From assembly GCA_945885545.1 (NCBI GenBank), contig CAMCYZ010000007.1, positions 1-42,317 on the forward strand: a stretch of 42,317 nt of DNA, in the 5' to 3' direction. Positions within the stretch are counted from its first letter, which is position 1. The number at the start of each line of letters is the position of its first letter. A program made the translations under genes and the position numbers. Of the stretch, positions 28,121 to 34,970 are shown one piece after another. The DNA comes from Spirosoma fluviale. GTDB lineage: Bacteria; Bacteroidota; Bacteroidia; Cytophagales; Spirosomataceae. A model generated the notes under the pieces. The model searched no databases. It was not told where the DNA came from and saw only the letters and a program-made list of their open reading frames with translations.

Positions 28121-29860
28121 TTACAGATTCTTTGCTTTTACCTCTTTCATGATAAACTCAGACGCCCTAAGCGACAAGGCCAAGATAGTCCATGTCGGGT
28201 TTTTGTCGGCTTGCGAAACAAACGGACCGCCATCCACTACAAATAAGTTTTTGACATCATGGGCCTGACATTGGCTATTCAAGGCAGATTTTGATGGATC
28301 ATTACCCATTCTTACTGTACCTACCTCGTGAATGATACGCCCTGGTGCTGCTAGACCATAATTATTGTCTGCCCCAGGTTTAGTGCCGTTCGGAATACCA
28401 CCCAAAGCATGAATTATTTCCTCAAATGTATCCTGCATGTGCTTCGCCTGCTTGATTTCATAATCGCTCCATTTGTAGTTGAATCGCAACACTGGAATTC
28501 CATATTTATCCACCACATTAGGATCGATTTCGCAGTAATTATCCTCACGAGCTACCGCCTCACCCCTACCTGCCATACCTATGTCAGTACCATAGAAAAA
28601 TCTGTAGTCGTCCTTTAAGGATGCACCATAACCACCAGCTTCCTTCATTTTACCAGATCTGTCAGGATGTTTTCCATTGACATTTTCCATACCAAAGCCA
28701 AATCCGTAACCCGGCATACGTTGTCCGCCACCATATTCTATGTGATAACCTCTCGGAAAATCGAGTTTGGAGTTGTCTAACCACCAAGGTGAGTAAACGT
28801 GCATACCCCCCACTCCGTCTTCGTTGAATCTTTTGCGATTTGTCAAATGAGGAATAAAGGCACTTCTACTTGCACCTGTACTATCGTGGAGATATTTACC
28901 CACAATACCCGATGCATTGGCCAAGCCGTTTGGATGATTTCCAGACTTAGAATTCAAAAGCAATCGAGATGATTCACAAGCACTTGCAGCGAGTATTACT
29001 ATTTTACCTCTTACCGTAGTTTCTTCTAATGTATATTTGTTTACAAACGAAACACCTGTGGCTTTTCCGGTTTCGTCGGTAAGTACTTCACGAGCCATAG
29101 CATTATTTATGAGGGTCAGATTGCCCGTTTTCATAGCCGGAATGACCAAAACAGATGAAGATGAGAAGTCGGCATAAGCCATACATCCTCTACTACATTG
29201 TCCACAATAAAAACATTCACCACGGCCATTGATAGGTTTGGTAAGCATCGACATACGCGAAGGTATAGTCAAAACCCCAGTTTTTTTGTTGGCTTCCATG
29301 AGCATCAACTCATGCAGACGAGGCTTAGGTGCTGGCAGAAAAATACTGTCAGGGTCGTTGGCTAAACCTTCTTTTGTGCCAAATACTCCAATTAGTTTAT
29401 CTACTTCGTCATAATATGGAGCCATATCGTCATAGCTGATAGGCCAGTCGTCACCCAATCCATCTACACTTTTTCTTTTGAAATCTTTCGGACCAAAACG
29501 CAAAGAAATACGCCCCCAGTGGTTGGTTCGGCCTCCTAGCATTCTTGAGCGAAACCAGTCAAACTCTGTGCCTTTTTTACGGGTATAAGGCTCTCCGTCA
29601 ATTTCCCAACCACCCCAAGCTGCGTCAAAGTCGCCAAAAGCACGAAGTGTGCTTGCTCCCCTTCGTGGTGATTCCCACGGGCCTTTTAGTTGGTTGATAT
29701 ACTTAGGGTCGGCGGGGTCAAAATAACCTCCAGCTTCCAGAAGGCAAACTTTTGCCCCTGCTTTGGTCAATTGATAAGCCGCCATACCACCACCAGCTCC
29801 TGAGCCAACAATTACAACGTCGTAAACATTGGCTTGTTCTTTTATCTGAAAATCATTCAT
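28121..29860 (-). CDS. GMC-family FAD-dependent oxidoreductase with a CxxCxxCxxxC cluster motif
   Basis: This is a 579-residue GMC enzyme. The FAD-binding segment 'VVIVGSGAGGGMAAYQL' with a Glu-ended beta2 (LLEAGG) spans 15-45, and 'LGGRTNHWGRISLRF' (108-122) is typical. C-terminal catalytic candidates are His511 (HEVGTVRMG) and Asn554 (NPTWT). Four cysteines at 216, 219, 222 and 226 have the CX2CX2CX3C spacing of an iron-sulfur site, in about the position where bacterial FAD-glucose dehydrogenase carries its 3Fe-4S cluster. The substrate is probably a sugar or polyol but is not determined. It is the first gene of the operon, followed by its subunit-3 partner. No cytochrome subunit is encoded in the window. 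Confidence 0.92.
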   Translation of the reverse strand: MNDFQIKEQANVYDVVIVGSGAGGGMAAYQLTKAGAKVCLLEAGGYFDPADPKYINQLKGPWESPRRGASTLRAFGDFDAAWGGWEIDGEPYTRKKGTEFDWFRSRMLGGRTNHWGRISLRFGPKDFKRKSVDGLGDDWPISYDDMAPYYDEVDKLIGVFGTKEGLANDPDSIFLPAPKPRLHELMLMEANKKTGVLTIPSRMSMLTKPINGRGECFYCGQCSRGCMAYADFSSSSVLVIPAMKTGNLTLINNAMAREVLTDETGKATGVSFVNKYTLEETTVRGKIVILAASACESSRLLLNSKSGNHPNGLANASGIVGKYLHDSTGASRSAFIPHLTNRKRFNEDGVGGMHVYSPWWLDNSKLDFPRGYHIEYGGGQRMPGYGFGFGMENVNGKHPDRSGKMKEAGGYGASLKDDYRFFYGTDIGMAGRGEAVAREDNYCEIDPNVVDKYGIPVLRFNYKWSDYEIKQAKHMQDTFEEIIHALGGIPNGTKPGADNNYGLAAPGRIIHEVGTVRMGNDPSKSALNSQCQAHDVKNLFVVDGGPFVSQADKNPTWTILALSLRASEFIMKEVKAKNL

Positions 29861-30049
29861 ATTTCTATGGTTGAATATTTAATTTTCCTAAAAATAAAGC
29901 GATTTTTTGGTTAAATGAAGCGGCAATTCACTTTTTTTTAAAATAATTTATTAGTCTTTTGAAAAGTATTAAAAATTGGAAGATTGAATCCAAAAATGTA
30001 TCGACCAAAACAATTTACATTTCTTTTTCTCGAAAATCGATAATACGAA

Positions 30050-30145
30050 TTTTCATATGTTTATAATTTACCGCTAAGGCACAAAGACGCTAAGAAATAA
30101 TCATTTCTCTGTGTGTCTGAAGGCTTAGTCATGCATGTTTCATTT
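30050..30145. repeat. Dispersed 96-nt intergenic repeat, copy B
   Basis: Ungapped match to 10941-11036 (about 82 of 96 identical by eye), including the 6-bp hairpin AGAAAT-N4-ATTTCT and the block CCGCTAAGGCACAAAGACG. Here no gene starts at the position equivalent to the GH26 ATG: the corresponding frame ends after 13 codons. Confidence 0.75.
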
Positions 30146-30205
30146 GAACACAGTCTAAACATTTTTTTTAATTTTGAAGTCCACAAATTCTAATAGAAAC
30201 TCGTT

Positions 30206-30510
30206 TTGGAATATACCATGACAGTGGATGGCTTAAAAATAATTCTGAGAGGCTTGTTTAAAAAAATAGTTGTAGCTGACAATTGTGCACAAAACCCCAA
30301 CCTTTTTTTTAACAATTCTGAAAACTATGGTGGCAGATCACTTTATTTTGGAGCTTCGTTTTTTAACTTCCCAAAGTGCTATGCTCTATGTATTATGATG
30401 TGGCCTTAGGTATTGCCCGATTGTTCGGCATGGAACTTTTATGCAACTTTGCCTTTCCTTGTTTTGGGAGAGAGATTGCCAGCATTTTAGAAAAACACGG
30501 CACCGAATAG
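30206..30510 (+). pseudogene. Remnant of an AlgI-type MBOAT O-acyltransferase
   Basis: In one frame, 30215-30370 reads 'TMTVDGLKIILRGLFKKIVV' then 'ADNCAQ', matching the well-conserved AlgI motif (xxxDGLxLxLWGLFKKVVIADN). 'YGGRSLYFGASFFNF' then fits the next helix. A different frame from 30391 continues 'YYDVALGIARLFGMELL', 'CNFAFPCFGREIASILEKHG', corresponding to the AlgI 'YSDxAIGIARLFGFxLxxNFxxPYxxxxIxxFWRRWH' block but with the catalytic-region residues degraded, ending in TAG 30508. At least one frameshift, an early stop and loss of both ends show a dead fragment. Intact MBOAT proteins acetylate exopolysaccharides. Confidence 0.75.
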
Positions 30511-30766
30511 GAGGTAATATTGACACGGTCTTATGACCAACAAAAACTGGAGTCGAAGGATTTTATAATCTTGCAAAAAAAACACTTCAAAAACAGTCTG
30601 CATAACATCTCAGAAAAGAACAAATACACGGAAGATTTTTATAACTATCCATAAAGAATTGAATTTCAAGACCACATTTAGAATGAGATTATTGATTCAG
30701 TAGTGATGAGGTGAGCTGTCTTTGAAGCAAGATTACTTGTAAAAGTCATAATTCTCAAAAAACAAG

Positions 30767-30838
30767 TAGCCCCAGAGGGAATCGAACCCACACCAGAGGT
30801 ACCGGAAACCTCCGTTCTATCCATTAAACTATGGAGCC
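30767..30838 (-). tRNA. tRNA-Arg (anticodon CCG)
   Basis: The minus strand folds as a cloverleaf: acceptor GGCTCCA paired with TGGGGCT (two G-T wobbles), D arm GTTT/GAAC with AATGGATA loop, anticodon stem GAGGT/ACCTC enclosing TTCCGGT (anticodon CCG), and T loop TTCGATT with one mismatch in the T stem. The discriminator base is A and CCA is not encoded. The 3' end faces the decayed strip at lower coordinates. Confidence 0.93.
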
Positions 30839-30877
30839 AAAAAAATGATGATACAAAATTAGTGAATTTGTGCAATT

Positions 30878-31393
30878 TTACATCTTAAAAATTGCTTTTA
30901 GTTCGGTGGCCTCCTCAGGCTTCATTCTCCCAGCCAAAACCAACCGCAGTTGTCTTCTACGCAAAGCCCCTGAAAAAAACTCAAACTCAAGCTCAGATTC
31001 TGGAATAGCTTCCGCAATTTCTATTGGCCTACCTGATTGATCTACAGCCACAAAAGTCAAAAAAGCCTGATTGGTTTTGCTTTTTTGTCCTGCTGGAATA
31101 TTTTCAGAAAACACCTCCACTACTACCTCCATGGAGGTATTAAACGCCCTCGTGATTTTGGCTTCGAGGGTAACCACATTGCCTAGAGGAATAGGATTTA
31201 CGAAAGACACATTATCTACTGAAGCCGTTACAACAATTCTGTTGCTGTGTTTTTGTGCGGCTATAGCTGCTGCCACGTCCATCATTCTCATCAGGTTTCC
31301 ACCCATTAAATTCCCTAAAGTATTGGTATCATTAGGCATTACCATCTCTGTCATGATGGTTAGCGATTCTTTTACATGTTTTGCCTTAGGCAT
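30878..31393 (-). CDS. Acyl-CoA thioesterase, hotdog fold (YciA/ACOT type)
   Basis: This is a 171-residue cytosolic protein with the hotdog thioesterase core 'NTLGNLMGGNLMRMMDVAAAIAAQKHS' (near 24-50), holding the conserved Asn/Gly and catalytic Asp. 'VVTASVDNVSFVNPIPLGNVVTLEAKI' is the dimer strand pair. These enzymes release free fatty acids from acyl-CoA. The C-terminal tail (about 135-171, 'SGALRRRQLRL' onward) is basic and resembles other Bacteroidota members. It is a single gene: a TATTTTTG element lies 19 nt upstream and tRNA-Arg lies just downstream. Confidence 0.9.
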   Translation of the reverse strand: MPKAKHVKESLTIMTEMVMPNDTNTLGNLMGGNLMRMMDVAAAIAAQKHSNRIVVTASVDNVSFVNPIPLGNVVTLEAKITRAFNTSMEVVVEVFSENIPAGQKSKTNQAFLTFVAVDQSGRPIEIAEAIPESELEFEFFSGALRRRQLRLVLAGRMKPEEATELKAIFKM

Positions 31394-31412
31394 TCGTATG
31401 ATGATTTTTTCA

Positions 31413-31420
31413 CAAAAATA
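31413..31420 (-). promoter_or_regulatory. Candidate -7 element TATTTTTG
   Basis: The minus strand reads TATTTTTG 19 nt upstream of the thioesterase start at 31393, again matching TAnnTTTG. Confidence 0.38.
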
Positions 31421-31528
31421 CGTTCAAGGGCTCAATAATTCATAAATTGAATTGAAAATCCAAAAGTTTAGTAGTTAGCATAGGAAAAAAACAGACGTAA
31501 AAATTATGAAAAGCTAAAAATAAGAACT

Positions 31529-31547
31529 TACTTTGAAACACAAAGTA
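31529..31547. promoter_or_regulatory. Palindrome TACTTTG-N5-CAAAGTA, possible operator over a promoter
   Basis: Perfect 7-bp arms (31529-31535, 31541-31547) flank 5 nt, 19 nt before the DUF1361 start. The left arm overlaps TTACTTTG, a near match to the -7 consensus, so a bound regulator would occlude the promoter. The operon's own winged-helix protein (33193-33483) is a candidate ligand. Confidence 0.4.
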
Positions 31548-31566
31548 CTTTTTAATTATCTCAAAA

Positions 31567-32238
31567 ATGAATTTAAGACCGAGCAAACCCACCATCAGCG
31601 TTTTGATTTTGATGGCCTTATGTTCTTTTCTACTCTTTCTTAGGATCTATAAAACGGGCACGTTTTTAGGCCTTTTCCTAGTTTGGAATCTATTTTTAGC
31701 CATCACTCCCATAATTTTTATTTTTTTAGCAAAAAAAATACATGACAATTTTGGGTTTAAAAAACTTAGTTTGAAAATAGCAATTATAGGCCTGATGACA
31801 ACTTGGCTTTTGTTTTTCCCAAACTCACCGTATATCATCACCGACTTGATGCACTTGGGTCATTTGCCCAAAAACTTGTTGTGGTTTGACTCCGTTGGCA
31901 TTTTTATAACTGCACTTACAGGCTTGATTGTGGGTTTATATTCAATGTACAATTTCCAATCATTATCCAAAAAACTGTTCGGAAGTACAATAGCTTGGTT
32001 TTTGGTCATAAGTAGTGCCATTTTGAGTGGTTTTGGGCTATATCTTGGCCGTTTTGCAAGATTCAACAGCTGGGATTTGTTCTCCAATCCTGCTCATCTT
32101 ATCAAACAATCATTAGTTGAAACCAACAATCCGTTAGCTATACAGACCACTTTGGTTTTTAGTATTGTGTTGATTGGCTTATATTTATCTTTTTATAATT
32201 TAATATCTTTGAGGCATGAAAATATCAAAAATGCTTAG
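31567..32238 (+). CDS. DUF1361 family integral membrane protein
   Basis: This is a 223-residue hydrophobic protein with about six transmembrane helices. The segment 'WLLFFPNSPYIITDLMHL' (about 79-96) is the DUF1361 signature. Family function is unknown. The last 23 nt overlap the DgkA start at 32216, and a palindrome sits just upstream. It heads a four-gene tightly spaced set. Confidence 0.88.
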   Translation: MNLRPSKPTISVLILMALCSFLLFLRIYKTGTFLGLFLVWNLFLAITPIIFIFLAKKIHDNFGFKKLSLKIAIIGLMTTWLLFFPNSPYIITDLMHLGHLPKNLLWFDSVGIFITALTGLIVGLYSMYNFQSLSKKLFGSTIAWFLVISSAILSGFGLYLGRFARFNSWDLFSNPAHLIKQSLVETNNPLAIQTTLVFSIVLIGLYLSFYNLISLRHENIKNA

Positions 32239-32569
32239 AAGTTTTAAATTTGCTTTGGCAGGCATGGTGCATTTGGTACGTTTTGAAAACAACGCTCAAT
32301 TTCATTTTCTAGCAACCTTATTGGTTATTTCTGCCGGTTATTGGTTTAAAATTGACCGAAACGAATGGATAATCGTCATTTTTGCAATAGCCTTGGTTTG
32401 GTCGGCAGAGGCATTTAATTCGGCTATTGAAAAACTTTGTGACAAAGTAGAAGCTGAGCAGGATCCCGTAATAGGCAAAGTAAAAGACATGGCGGCTGCT
32501 GGAGTTTTGTTTATGGCCATAGCCGCCGTAATAGTAGGATGTATGGTATTTTTACCCAAAATATTTTAA
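32216..32569 (+). CDS. dgkA: Diacylglycerol kinase / undecaprenol kinase family protein
   Basis: This is a 117-residue membrane protein with three transmembrane helices. It has the DgkA core 'ENNAQFHFLATL' and 'SAEAFNSAIEKLCDKVEAEQDPVIGKVKDMAAAGVLF', containing the catalytic Glu-x5-Glu (E-AFNSAI-E) and the KxKDxAAAxVL motif. In Gram-positives and Bacteroidota this small form often phosphorylates undecaprenol; the lipid substrate is not certain here. Start at ATG 32216 overlaps DUF1361 by 23 nt; ATG 32231 (MLRSFKFALAG) is a possible alternative. Confidence 0.9.
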   Translation: MKISKMLRSFKFALAGMVHLVRFENNAQFHFLATLLVISAGYWFKIDRNEWIIVIFAIALVWSAEAFNSAIEKLCDKVEAEQDPVIGKVKDMAAAGVLFMAIAAVIVGCMVFLPKIF

Positions 32570-32572
32570 GAG

Positions 32573-33196
32573 ATGAACGAACACCTCGAAAACCTAAAAG
32601 AAATAAGAACGCTCATGGAGCGATCCTCTAAGTTTTTGTCATTGAGTGGATTATCCGGCATTTCGGCGGGAATCATCGCACTCATTGGTGCTTTTATGGT
32701 TTATTCAAAAAAAGTAGAAATTACAGGCAACAGTAGCCCCCAGGGAATTCTTGACGCCACCAATGTCGAGGGCGACTTTAAACAATATATTTTCAAAATA
32801 GCTCTTGTTACACTTTTGGGGGCCTTGATTGGCGGAATATATTTCACCATCAGGAAAGCCAAAAAATCAAATGAGAAAGTGTGGAATAACTTATCTAAAA
32901 AATTATTAATAAATTTGACCATTCCTCTGATAGCCGGAGCCATATATTCACTGGCTTTGGTACAGCAAAACAACATGTGGATGGCCGCCGCATCTACATT
33001 AATATTTTATGGCTTGGCACTTGTTTTTGCTTCTAACTACACCGTTAGAGATGTTTTTTCATTGGGTTTGTGCGAAATATCGCTCGGTCTTTTGAGTATA
33101 TTTTTCACAGGTTATACTTTTTTGTTTTGGGTGATTGGCTTCGGTCTATTGCATATTTTGTATGGCGGATTAATGTATTTTAAGTACGATAAATGA
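32573..33196 (+). CDS. Hypothetical integral membrane protein paired with a winged-helix regulator
   Basis: This is a 207-residue protein with a short charged N-terminus (MNEHLENLKEIRTLMERSSKF) followed by about six hydrophobic helices beginning 'LSLSGLSGISAGIIALIGAFMVY'. No functional family is recognised. It starts 3 nt after dgkA and overlaps the next gene by 4 nt (ATGA). In Bacteroidota such membrane proteins are recurrently paired with small winged-helix regulators; a sensing or regulated-pump relation is inferred only from pairing. Confidence 0.8.
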   Translation: MNEHLENLKEIRTLMERSSKFLSLSGLSGISAGIIALIGAFMVYSKKVEITGNSSPQGILDATNVEGDFKQYIFKIALVTLLGALIGGIYFTIRKAKKSNEKVWNNLSKKLLINLTIPLIAGAIYSLALVQQNNMWMAAASTLIFYGLALVFASNYTVRDVFSLGLCEISLGLLSIFFTGYTFLFWVIGFGLLHILYGGLMYFKYDK

Positions 33197-33483
33197 TTTT
33201 AGAACAGTTCAATAAAACTTTTGAGAGTAAAGCTCGCTTGGGCATCATGTCGGTATTGATGGTCAACGAGTCTGTGAATTTTAATTCGCTCAAAGAACTG
33301 TTAAACCTAACGGATGGTAACCTTGCCACACACGTAAAAGCCTTAGAAGAAGCTGGTTACCTTTTAGTTCAAAAAGAATTTATTGGCCGTAAGCCCAACA
33401 CACTGTATTCGGTTACCGCAGATGGCCGAAAGGCATTTGAACAACACCTGAGTGTTTTGGAGCAATTTATCAAAAACTCCTAG
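33193..33483 (+). CDS. Winged helix-turn-helix transcriptional regulator
   Basis: This is a 96-residue DNA-binding protein of the short MarR/PadR-like wHTH type (PF13601-like). 'ARLGIMSVLMVNESVNFNSLKELLNLTDGNLATHVKALEEAGYL' gives helices 1-3, with the recognition helix around 'TDGNLATHVKALEEAGYL'; 'GRKPNTLYSVTADGRKAFEQHL' forms the wing and last helix. It has no effector domain. It is translationally coupled to the upstream membrane protein and likely controls its own operon; the palindrome at 31529-31547 is a candidate site. Confidence 0.88.
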   Translation: MILEQFNKTFESKARLGIMSVLMVNESVNFNSLKELLNLTDGNLATHVKALEEAGYLLVQKEFIGRKPNTLYSVTADGRKAFEQHLSVLEQFIKNS

Positions 33484-33484
33484 T

Positions 33485-33526
33485 TTGCAAAATTCCATTT
33501 TTACGGCAAAAATCCGTAAATTGCAA
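33485..33526. promoter_or_regulatory. Nested inverted repeats between the wHTH gene and purM
   Basis: TTTACGG (33500-33506) and CCGTAAA (33514-33520) form a perfect 7-bp stem with a 7-nt loop, flanked by TTGCAA at 33485-33490 and 33521-33526. There is no T-run, so intrinsic termination is unlikely. It lies 16 nt before the purM ATG and could be an operator or a 5'-UTR structure. Confidence 0.4.
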
Positions 33527-33542
33527 CTTAAAATTCTATACT

Positions 33543-34715
33543 ATGTCTGACCGTTATATGCAAAGAGGCGTATCTGCCTCCAAAGAAGATGTTCACAAAG
33601 CCATCGAAAAACTTGACAAAGGCCTTTTTCCAAAAGCTTTTTGTAAAATTTCGCCTGACATATTGGGTGGAGACGATGACTATTGCAACATCATGCATGC
33701 CGACGGAGCCGGAACAAAAACATCTTTGGCGTATTTGTATTGGAAAGAAACGGGCGACTTGTCAGTTTGGAAAGGCATAGCTCAGGACTCCATCATCATG
33801 AACACTGACGACCTACTTTGTGTAGGTGCTACTGGACCAATCTTGATGTCTTCGTCGATAGATAGAAACAAAAACAAAATTTCGGGTGATGTATTGGCAG
33901 AAATCATAAACGGTGGCGAGGAAGTACTAACCATGCTCCGCAACAATGGCGTAGAAATATACAGCACGGGTGGTGAAACGGCTGATGTGGGCGATTTGGT
34001 GAGAACCATTACCGTAAATACTACCGTGATAGCCCGCATGAAAAAAGCGGATATCATAGACAACGCTAATATAAAACCTGGAAATGTAATCGTAGGTTTG
34101 GCATCGTATGGCAAAGCTACTTACGAAACCGAATACAACGGAGGCATGGGCAGCAATGGCCTGACATCCGCTCGCCACGACGTTCTAGACAGTATTTATG
34201 CAGAAAGATATCCTGAAAGTTACGATCAAGATATTCATAGTTCGTTGGTTTACAGTGGCTCAAAGCTTCTTACTGACAAGGTTCAAGTCTCGGACGATTT
34301 GATGGTAAATGTGGGCAAATTGGTACTCTCTCCTACACGTACGTATGCACCTGTTGTAAAAGAAATCCTCACAAAACTCAAAGGTAAAATAGACGGCATG
34401 GTACACTGCAGCGGCGGAGCACAAACGAAAATACTACACTTTGTAGATAATTTACACATCACAAAAGATAACTTATTCCCGATTCCTACCCTATTCAAAC
34501 TCATCCAAGAGCAATCTGGTACATCGTGGGCCGAAATGTACAAAGTCTTCAACATGGGTCACCGACTAGAAGTATACCTTGCAACAGAACACGCCGAAGA
34601 AATTATCAAAATATCAGAAAGCTTCGGTATACCTGCTCAGATTGTGGGGAGAGTAGAGGCTTCGGATACCAAGAGGTTGACGATTTCTAGTGAGTTTGGG
34701 GAGTTTGAGTATTGA
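33543..34715 (+). CDS. purM: Phosphoribosylformylglycinamidine cyclo-ligase (AIR synthase)
   Basis: This is a 390-residue enzyme of purine synthesis that converts FGAM to AIR with ATP. Visible landmarks are 'MQRGVSASKEDV', 'HADGAGTKTSLAYLYWKETGD' (about 53-73), 'QDSIIMNTDDLLCVGA', 'STGGETADVGDLVRTI' and 'VGLASYGKATYETEYNGGMGSNGLTSARH'. It is longer than E. coli PurM (~345 residues), as usual in Bacteroidota. The gene starts 59 nt after the wHTH gene and is probably separately controlled given the hairpin before it. Confidence 0.93.
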   Translation: MSDRYMQRGVSASKEDVHKAIEKLDKGLFPKAFCKISPDILGGDDDYCNIMHADGAGTKTSLAYLYWKETGDLSVWKGIAQDSIIMNTDDLLCVGATGPILMSSSIDRNKNKISGDVLAEIINGGEEVLTMLRNNGVEIYSTGGETADVGDLVRTITVNTTVIARMKKADIIDNANIKPGNVIVGLASYGKATYETEYNGGMGSNGLTSARHDVLDSIYAERYPESYDQDIHSSLVYSGSKLLTDKVQVSDDLMVNVGKLVLSPTRTYAPVVKEILTKLKGKIDGMVHCSGGAQTKILHFVDNLHITKDNLFPIPTLFKLIQEQSGTSWAEMYKVFNMGHRLEVYLATEHAEEIIKISESFGIPAQIVGRVEASDTKRLTISSEFGEFEY

Positions 34716-34743
34716 TTTGTTTTGATGGCATTAAGTTTCGATA

Positions 34744-34885
34744 GAACACGAATTTGATCGATTGGACACGGATGAATACTGATTATTCCTTCTTTTAACC
34801 ACTATAGGCCATGTTTGAATATAATTTCAATATCAAAAAAAATAGTAATCCGTGTCAAATCCGTGTCATCCGTGTTCCATAAACA
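34744..34885. repeat. Imperfect inverted repeat with ACACGGAT-type units
   Basis: The left arm 'GAACACGAATTTGATCG' and 'GGACACGGATGAATACTGATT' (34744-34784) is roughly complementary to the right arm 'AATCCGTGTCAAATCCGTG' plus 'TCATCCGTGTTC' (about 34850-34880). ATCCGTGTC-type units recur in the right arm. Similar units are familiar from intergenic elements of many environmental bacteria, from memory. It fills most of the purM / GH106 gap and has no coding potential. Confidence 0.55.
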
Positions 34886-34970
34886 CGGCACACAGCCTAG
34901 CAGCATGACACCAAAGAATAGTAATTAAAATTCCATTCTTTATATTTACAACTACAATCAACCTAACCTG

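Larger units (their letters stand above)
29861..30766. other. 906-nt region without an intact gene
   Basis: It contains, in order: the AT-rich upstream region of the GMC gene, copy B of the dispersed repeat (30050-30145), a decayed MBOAT acyltransferase fragment (about 30206-30510), and about 250 nt of unrecognised, stop-rich sequence up to the 3' end of the tRNA-Arg gene. Confidence 0.7.

Noticed and set aside
30540-30700. Possible remnant of a second acyltransferase-associated gene after the MBOAT fragment
   Set aside because: One frame gives a short polar peptide vaguely like an SGNH partner protein, but too few conserved residues to claim.
30678-30875. 65-codon minus-strand frame
   Set aside because: It runs through the whole tRNA-Arg gene; it is a by-product of the tRNA sequence.
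34744-34885. CRISPR array
   Set aside because: The ATCCGTGT units are short, unevenly spaced and inverted, without equal spacers; no cas gene is present in the window.
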